Assembly: GCA_002435305.1 (NCBI GenBank) | Contig: DJMH01000087.1 | Span: forward strand, 1 to 10,745 | Source of the DNA: Dehalococcoidia bacterium UBA6495 | GTDB lineage: Bacteria; Chloroflexota; Dehalococcoidia; Lucifugimonadales; UBA826 | Direction of reading: 5' to 3' | Length of the DNA stretch: 10,745 bases | In this document: in pieces, positions 6,364 to 10,745 of the stretch | Position numbering within the stretch: the stretch's first letter is position 1 | Layout of the letters: each line of letters starts with the position of its first letter | Translations under genes and position numbers: made by a program | Notes under the pieces: model-generated | The model's input: only the letters and a program-made list of their open reading frames with translations | Told to the model about the DNA's origin: nothing | The model's database searches: none

Positions 6364-7773
6364 CTGCCCGTCTACAATATAAAATCGGCTTTTATTCAAC
6401 GATGGCGACAAAGAAATGGTTACCTACAAGTTCTAAGGATTGCATTCCCTCTAATATTAAGTACGGGATCCTATTCTGTTCAGCAATTCATAGACAGGAT
6501 GTTTTTATCTTGGTATTCACCGGATGCATTGGCAGCGGCATTGCCCACAGGAATGTTATGTTTCACTTTGATCAGTCTATTTATGGGTACTTCTGGTTAC
6601 GTTAGTACCTTCATAGCACAATACATCGGAGCTTCACGACCAGAAAAAGTCGGACCAGCCATGTGGCAGGGAATATATTTTTCGGTCCTAGGAGGTTTGC
6701 TGATAGCTTTCACTGCATTGTTCCCGAAAACAATCTTTTCTTTGATTGGCCACAGCCCTGAGGTACAAATCTTAGAATCAGAGTATTGGGTTTATCTAAC
6801 TTTAGGTGGAATATTCCCAGTTGCCCAAGGTGCAGTAGCTGGTTTTTTCAGTGGCCGTGGTAAAACATACCCGATCATGTGGTGTACTTTCGCTGCAACG
6901 GGTGTGAATATTGCGCTCAACTATCTCCTGATTTTTGGAAATTTAGGCATGCCAGAAATGGGAATATCAGGAGCTGGCTTATCTACCTTTATATCGGGAT
7001 TGCTAAACTTTTTGTTCCTTTCAGTTCTAGTTTTTACCAACGAAAATAATTCAAAATATAAGACTCGCTCAGGGTGGAAATTTGACCCGGCTTTGTTCAA
7101 AAGGCTCATCAGATACGGCCTCCCCAATGGAATTCAATTTTTCCTAGACATAGCAGCGTTTTCATTATTCATATTGCTGATTGGCCGACTTGGCGCAACA
7201 GAATTGGCCGCGGCAAGTATAGCGTTTAACATTAGTATGCTGGCCTTTATGCCTATGATTGGTCTAGGGATAACGGTATCAATTTTGGTCGGTCAATCTC
7301 TAGGAGCCAACGAGCCCGGGCAGGCAAAAGTTGCCACTTTTTCAGCCTTCCAGGTTTCTTTTACCTATATGGCTATCCTTGCCATGCTCTACCTTTTGAT
7401 ACCGAATGTATTCATTTATCCATTTTCAGCTAAGGCTGACCCAATTGAATTTGAATCCATAAAAAGCAGCGCTTTGGTATCATTGAGGTTTATAGCACTC
7501 TGGTCAATATTTGATTCTCTAGCAATTATATTTTCGTCAGCTCTTAAAGGAGCCGGGGACACGGCTTTCATTATGTTAAGCATATGTCTCACGGGGCCCA
7601 TCATCCTTATAGCACCTACATTTCTCATAATTGAAATCTTCCATCTAGGCTTGAATGCTGCATGGATTTCAGGTGTCGCATATGTGCTCTGCCTTGGAAT
7701 CGTGTACTACCTCAGGTTCAAAGCTGGCAAATGGGAAAGTATGAGGGTGATAGAAAGCCAACTGGCAACCTAG
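6364..7773 (+). CDS. MATE-family multidrug/cation antiporter, probable CTG start
   Basis: The protein is a polytopic inner-membrane carrier of about 469 residues and around 12 helices. MATE proteins export organic cations and other drugs in exchange for Na+ or H+. The homologous N-terminus is RWRQRNGYLQVLRIAFPLIL, followed by STGSYSVQQFIDRMFLSWYS, which is typical of the family. It lies upstream of the first in-frame ATG (6499), so an ATG start would delete most of helix 1. Between the last upstream stop (6352-6354) and 6499 there is no ATG, GTG or TTG. CTG at 6364, six bases after AGGAG, fits best, with ATT 6358 or ATA 6379 less likely. The second half shows the internal repeat (RLIRYGLPNGIQFFLDIAAF, then GQSLGANEPGQAKVA). 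A hairpin plus T-tract follows 40 bp after the stop. It is divergent from the lactonase. The substrate is unknown. Confidence 0.88.
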   Translation: MPVYNIKSAFIQRWRQRNGYLQVLRIAFPLILSTGSYSVQQFIDRMFLSWYSPDALAAALPTGMLCFTLISLFMGTSGYVSTFIAQYIGASRPEKVGPAMWQGIYFSVLGGLLIAFTALFPKTIFSLIGHSPEVQILESEYWVYLTLGGIFPVAQGAVAGFFSGRGKTYPIMWCTFAATGVNIALNYLLIFGNLGMPEMGISGAGLSTFISGLLNFLFLSVLVFTNENNSKYKTRSGWKFDPALFKRLIRYGLPNGIQFFLDIAAFSLFILLIGRLGATELAAASIAFNISMLAFMPMIGLGITVSILVGQSLGANEPGQAKVATFSAFQVSFTYMAILAMLYLLIPNVFIYPFSAKADPIEFESIKSSALVSLRFIALWSIFDSLAIIFSSALKGAGDTAFIMLSICLTGPIILIAPTFLIIEIFHLGLNAAWISGVAYVLCLGIVYYLRFKAGKWESMRVIESQLAT

Positions 7774-8071
7774 GATGAAAAGGGAAGTCGATATGTCGGT
7801 GAAAAGAAGTTAACATTTATTTATAAATGTCTTTTTTCAACTAAACCATAACTAAATTACAGAAGTTAGGCTGTTGATGTCAGGCGATAAGAACCGAAAA
7901 ATATTTTGATTGATATGGAAAGTGTCTGCAATAACGTATCAGAGTATTCACTGGATTGCCTTCGCATCAGTTTTTGGTGGTGTTTTAATTTTGATTTATT
8001 GGGATCCGTAGAAACTTTAACCTACGAGTGGATAAGGAATTAAATTGATCGTTAATCAAAAGGAGGAAGTC
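7774..8071. other. Intergenic stretch of 298 bp without a firm gene
   Basis: It holds the MATE terminator near 7813-7837 and a pair of AACTAAA direct repeats 11 bp apart (7839-7845 and 7850-7856). It also holds an imperfect palindrome TTGAT-CGTTA-ATCAA (8045-8059) just before the ribosome site of the FMN enzyme. Two short overlapping frames are open: 7910-8011 (33 residues, TTG start, one possible membrane segment) and 7915-8043 (42 residues, ATG start). Neither has a Shine-Dalgarno site. No strong sigma-70 promoter could be picked out by eye, although one is expected here for the 8072 gene. Confidence 0.5.
7813..7837 (+). terminator. Rho-independent terminator after the MATE gene
   Basis: ACATTTAT and ATAAATGT are perfectly complementary (7813-7820 and 7823-7830; in RNA 7 pairs with a 4-base loop is more realistic), followed by C and six T. 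The stem is AT-rich and so not very stable, but the A-rich GAAAAG before it can partly pair with the T-tract. Its position 40 bp after the MATE stop fits. Confidence 0.55.
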
Positions 8072-9172
8072 ATGGACAATAATAATCTAATAACACTTGC
8101 TGATTATGAGAAAGCTTCTTATGGGATAATGTCTAGGGAGTTGTCTGACTATGTAAGATCTGGGGCTCAGGATGAAATAACTCTGCGGAGAAACCGACAA
8201 GCTCTAGAAGACATAGTAGTTAATCCCAGGATATTTAGAGATGTAGCTTGCCGTGATCTGAGCACCACGGTTTTGGGGGACAACATAGATATCCCGATTA
8301 TGTTAACCCCTGCAGGCGGACAACTTCATATGAATCCTGATGGGGAATTAGCATCGGCCAGAGCATCTCATGGGCATGGTACCGTCTACTCAACTCCTAC
8401 TAACTCGGGTTACTCATTAGAAAAGATTGCAGATGAGACAACTGGTCCTAAATGGTTTCAAATTAACCAACACAGCAGAGAGATTCAGGAACATTTTGTC
8501 AAAAGAGCAAAGCAGGCTGGCTATAAAGCTATCGTCCTTACCGCAGATGCCCCGATACCGAGTAGGAGAGAAAGTGAGATTAGAAATAATTTCTCAATTC
8601 AAAATCATTTGAGTTGGGGTAGCGTTGAGGGGTACGAGGAATTTCTGTTGTCTGATCCCCACTTACGCGAATACATATATGGCATATCAGAAGAAGATGA
8701 GCCAGTATCAGCAGGAACTGGTGATAAGTCAATGACCTGGGATGATATAGAGTGGTTTCGTGGATTAACAGACCTTCCCGTAATCGTTAAGGGAGTAAGA
8801 AACATTGAGGACGCAAAGCGTTGCGCGGATGTTGGGTTTGATGGAATTACGGTTTCTAATCATGGTGCTCGCCACATGGACGGAACAAAGTCGTCCATAG
8901 AGGTTCTGGCGGAGGTAGCTCCCGCCGTGAATGACCGGATCGAGGTATTCTTTGACTCAGGAATTAGGCGAGGCATGGACGTTGCCAAGGCGCTGTGTTT
9001 GGGAGCTAGAGCGGTCCTTATTGGCCGCCCAATCTTCTGGGGCTTGTGTGTTGATGGTGAACAAGGTGTATTCGACGTGCTAGATATTCTTAAAACTGAA
9101 CTTGACCTTGCAATAGCTTATTTGGGAGTAAACAAAGTAGGTGATTTAAACAGATCGTATGTCACAATTTGA
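8072..9172 (+). CDS. FMN-dependent 2-hydroxy-acid oxidase/dehydrogenase family protein, altered active site
   Basis: This 366-residue TIM-barrel flavoprotein belongs to the glycolate oxidase/lactate dehydrogenase family, which oxidises 2-hydroxy acids to 2-oxo acids. Aligned by eye to spinach glycolate oxidase, Tyr24 is Tyr27, Asp157 is Asp159, Lys230 is Lys240 (VKGV), the catalytic base His254 is His264 and Arg257 is Arg267 (SNHGARHMDG). The phosphate-binding end of the barrel is intact (DSGIRRG 295-301, GARAVLIGRP 311-320). However, Trp108 is replaced by Asn111 and Tyr129 by Asn132 (FQINQH in place of FQLYVY), so the substrate pocket differs. No membrane-insertion segment is evident between barrel strands 4 and 5. 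The start is ATG at 8072, five bases after a strong AGGAGG (8061-8066). The frame is open back to TTG 8045, but that codon lacks a ribosome site. The MFS transporter follows on the same strand. Confidence 0.9.
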   Translation: MDNNNLITLADYEKASYGIMSRELSDYVRSGAQDEITLRRNRQALEDIVVNPRIFRDVACRDLSTTVLGDNIDIPIMLTPAGGQLHMNPDGELASARASHGHGTVYSTPTNSGYSLEKIADETTGPKWFQINQHSREIQEHFVKRAKQAGYKAIVLTADAPIPSRRESEIRNNFSIQNHLSWGSVEGYEEFLLSDPHLREYIYGISEEDEPVSAGTGDKSMTWDDIEWFRGLTDLPVIVKGVRNIEDAKRCADVGFDGITVSNHGARHMDGTKSSIEVLAEVAPAVNDRIEVFFDSGIRRGMDVAKALCLGARAVLIGRPIFWGLCVDGEQGVFDVLDILKTELDLAIAYLGVNKVGDLNRSYVTI

Positions 9173-9258
9173 AGCGTAAAGCCATCGTGATTTTCCAAGA
9201 ATGGCTAATTTAAGAACTCCAGGATTTCATGCACGGACACCTTTATGGGAGGGGTTCT

Positions 9259-10482
9259 TTGGCAATTAAAAATGCTTGGTTTACTCTGGCTGTCGCTTTC
9301 ATAATCTTATTTTTTTCTAGCGGACTGAGATTCGCTTTTGGTATCGTGCTTAAACCTATGTCTGAAGACCTGAGTTGGAGCAGAGCTGAGACAACAATGG
9401 CTGCTACAGCTTTTTTTTTGGTGTCCGCTTTAGTCATGCCAATATATGGACGCCTAATCGACCGTTACAGTCTTGTTCGGATAATGATTATATCTATTGC
9501 GGTAACCTCCCTTGGATTCGGCTTAGTTGCGATTGTCCAGACTCCATGGCAGTTCATATTCTTTTACGGAATAGTTTTTGCATTGGGCCACTCAGGGTTC
9601 TCGATTTTGTCTGTATCCGTTATGGTAGGACGGGCTTTTCCGGACCGAGCTGGTATAGCCAACAGTGTTGCCATGTCTGGATTCGGGTTCGGGCAGCTCA
9701 TCATTATCTCTGTTTTGACATTGATTGTGTTTGAGGTAGGTTGGAGGATATCCCATGTATATTTAGCTGCTGGGACAGCTTCAGTTCTTATTCCACTACT
9801 GCTGTTTCATGCTAAATTCGTGAACTTCTTGCCAGATAACCCTGAACGATATGAGGGCCATCCCACCAAACTTCCATCCAATTCGCTACCACATTTACTA
9901 AAATTTACTATCTCGACAAAATTTGCCATTTTGATAGCTGTTTATGTCTTATGCGGATTCCAGGACTTTTTCATGGCTACACATATAGCATCTTTCGCAA
10001 CTGATAACGGTGTCAAAGATCAATTCGCGGGTAATTTATTAGCAATAATGGGTGTGTTCGCACTTGCAGGAGTGCTAATTGCAGGGTTCTTAGGTGACAA
10101 GTTTAAGGCTGGTTACCCCGCTGTGGTTTGTTTTTTGATAAGACTGGTTATATTCATCTTGATATGCACTTCTAATCAGCCCTCATTTATTGTGATATTG
10201 GCATTTTCGTACGGATTCACATTCTTGATTACCGCGCCTCTAGCGGTGGTATTTGTAAAAGACCTGTTCGGGACTTCCAGAATGGGCACTCTTATCGGTA
10301 TCGTCAATATGGTGCACCAATTTGGAGGCGCTATTGGAGCATATGCAGGGGGCATAGTTTTCGATCAAACGGGATCATACCAGTTGATGATGATTTTTAT
10401 GGTAGTGGTGTCTTTAGGTGGATTAATTTGTTCCTATTTTATCCACGGGTCTGCAACTTTTAGAAGAAGGATACTCAATTAA
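9259..10482 (+). CDS. MFS transporter, monocarboxylate/oxalate-formate antiporter-like
   Basis: This is an inner-membrane carrier of about 407 residues with 12 predicted helices in two halves. FFSSGLRFAFGIVLKPMSEDLSWSRAE, spread over helix 1 and the first periplasmic loop, is typical of the MCT/OFA branch that carries organic acids. The loop 2-3 signature is GRLIDRYSLVR (residues 64-74), and a weaker repeat GFLGDKFKAG opens the second half. I prefer TTG at 9259 because GGGAGGGG (9247-9254) lies just upstream, with GGAGG six bases from the codon. ATG at 9229, with AGGA four bases upstream, is in frame and would add ten residues (MHGHLYGRGS). The gene lies 86 bp (57 bp from the ATG) after the FMN 2-hydroxy-acid enzyme on the same strand. 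Import of that enzyme's carboxylate substrate is a reasonable inference but is not shown by sequence. Confidence 0.87.
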   Translation: MAIKNAWFTLAVAFIILFFSSGLRFAFGIVLKPMSEDLSWSRAETTMAATAFFLVSALVMPIYGRLIDRYSLVRIMIISIAVTSLGFGLVAIVQTPWQFIFFYGIVFALGHSGFSILSVSVMVGRAFPDRAGIANSVAMSGFGFGQLIIISVLTLIVFEVGWRISHVYLAAGTASVLIPLLLFHAKFVNFLPDNPERYEGHPTKLPSNSLPHLLKFTISTKFAILIAVYVLCGFQDFFMATHIASFATDNGVKDQFAGNLLAIMGVFALAGVLIAGFLGDKFKAGYPAVVCFLIRLVIFILICTSNQPSFIVILAFSYGFTFLITAPLAVVFVKDLFGTSRMGTLIGIVNMVHQFGGAIGAYAGGIVFDQTGSYQLMMIFMVVVSLGGLICSYFIHGSATFRRRILN

Positions 10483-10579
10483 CTAGTGGAGATATTCACT
10501 TCGTTGTGAGTTGGAATTTTCGGGTTTTGAACTAGTTTCAATCTGTTCGTTATGCTTAAATTGCATGCATATGACGCTG

Positions 10580-10603
10580 GGTCTTAGCACCAAGACCTTT
10601 ATT
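10580..10603 (+). terminator. Possible terminator downstream of the MFS gene
   Basis: GGTCTT (10580-10585) and AAGACC (10592-10597) are perfectly complementary around a six-base loop AGCACC, followed by TTTATT. The stem is short and the T-tract interrupted, and it lies about 100 bp after the stop. The rest of 10483-10652 shows no gene or other convincing structure. Confidence 0.35.
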
Positions 10604-10652
10604 CGATTAATTAGAAAGGTCAATATCAAAACTACGTCTGTTAAAGATTTAA

Positions 10653-10745
10653 GGCGATTGCGATGAATTTATGTTGGCCCCTACCAACCTACCCGGGGTT
10701 TACGAAAATTTCGTTCGTATGTTGGTACCCAAACTTCAAGAAATG
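10653..10745 (+). pseudogene. 5'-truncated tail of a luciferase-like (LLM) flavin monooxygenase, running off the window
   Basis: The frame encodes GDCDEFMLAPTNLPG followed by YENFVRMLVPKLQEM. This matches the C-terminal strand and last helix of NtaA/SnaA/DszA-type flavin monooxygenases, where a GxxDGF..MPP..PGG segment is followed by FVDLVVPELQRRG. The similarity begins directly after an in-frame TAA at 10650-10652, and the bases before it in all three frames show no monooxygenase sequence, so the catalytic barrel is missing. An ATG at 10671 could start an ORF but lies inside the homologous segment. The piece is therefore probably a remnant whose 5' part has been lost. The assignment rests on about 30 residues. 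A frameshifted or rearranged complete gene is unlikely given the preceding stop codons. Confidence 0.6.

Noticed and set aside
6402..6605. ATG-started frame 6402-6605 at the beginning of the MATE gene
   Set aside because: It is out of frame with the MATE protein. The conserved family N-terminus (VLRIAFPLIL, then QQFIDRMFLSW) lies in the other frame.
7839..7856. AACTAAA direct repeats 11 bp apart after the MATE terminator
   Set aside because: Two seven-base AT-rich copies in an AT-rich gap are expected by chance. They are too few for an iteron or CRISPR array.
9201..9269. Short ATG frame 9201-9269 (22 residues) overlapping the MFS start
   Set aside because: It has no ribosome site or recognisable product. 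At most it is a leader peptide, and nothing such as codon runs or an attenuator hairpin supports that.
10483..10652. Search for attachment sites or insertion-sequence ends around the truncated monooxygenase tail
   Set aside because: ACTAGT occurs twice in this stretch, but no inverted ends, target duplications, transposase fragments or tRNA were seen, so the cause of the truncation remains unknown.
1..10745. Defence, toxin-antitoxin, prophage or secondary-metabolite cluster
   Set aside because: All convincing genes are ordinary metabolic, folding or transport families. No nuclease, integrase, phage structural or core biosynthetic domain is visible.

Overview
This 10.7-kb window is a compact stretch of bacterial chromosome. 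It is moderately AT-rich by eye, has short intergenic gaps, and has clear Shine-Dalgarno sites in front of several non-ATG starts (TTG, GTG and probably CTG). The gene mix suggests an oxidative, heterotrophic, probably aquatic bacterium. It includes a Gluconate-2-dehydrogenase-type GMC flavoprotein, an FMN 2-hydroxy-acid enzyme, the tail of a luciferase-like flavin monooxygenase, a sulfatase tail, a crotonase, a lactonase, and MATE and MFS carriers. That mix resembles marine Chloroflexota (SAR202-like Dehalococcoidia), but this is inferred from gene families only. No rRNA, tRNA, CRISPR array, integrase or insertion sequence is visible.

Layout. Positions 1-57 hold the last codons of an upstream gene, followed by a cyclophilin-type prolyl isomerase (87-614). 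Convergent to it is a long pentapeptide-repeat protein (689-1513, minus). A short divergent gap carrying an overlapping two-way -10 motif separates it from a plus-strand cluster: a small ABM-like protein (1643-1936), a GMC oxidoreductase with a four-cysteine cluster (1983-3590), and a subunit-3-like partner (3613-4044). Facing this cluster is a minus-strand unit that reads lactonase (6174-5161), then crotonase (5109-4309), then the 5'-truncated tail of a sulfatase (4288-4055). A divergent gap with an 18-bp inverted repeat leads to a MATE transporter that appears to start at a CTG codon (6364-7773). After a terminator and about 300 bp without a firm gene come an FMN-dependent 2-hydroxy-acid enzyme (8072-9172) and an MFS carboxylate-type transporter (9259-10482). 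The window ends in the 5'-truncated tail of a luciferase-like flavin monooxygenase (10653 onwards).

How the genes may work together (inference). The GMC enzyme plus its subunit-3 partner could oxidise a sugar or polyol to an aldonolactone, which the lactonase could open. The MFS carrier could import a carboxylate for the neighbouring FMN enzyme. No cytochrome partner for the GMC unit is in view. No defence system or clearly new multi-gene system was found. The points most worth checking are the altered active site of the FMN enzyme, the Cys cluster of the GMC enzyme, the CTG start of the MATE gene, the 51-unit pentapeptide solenoid, and two gene tails that have each lost their 5' part.
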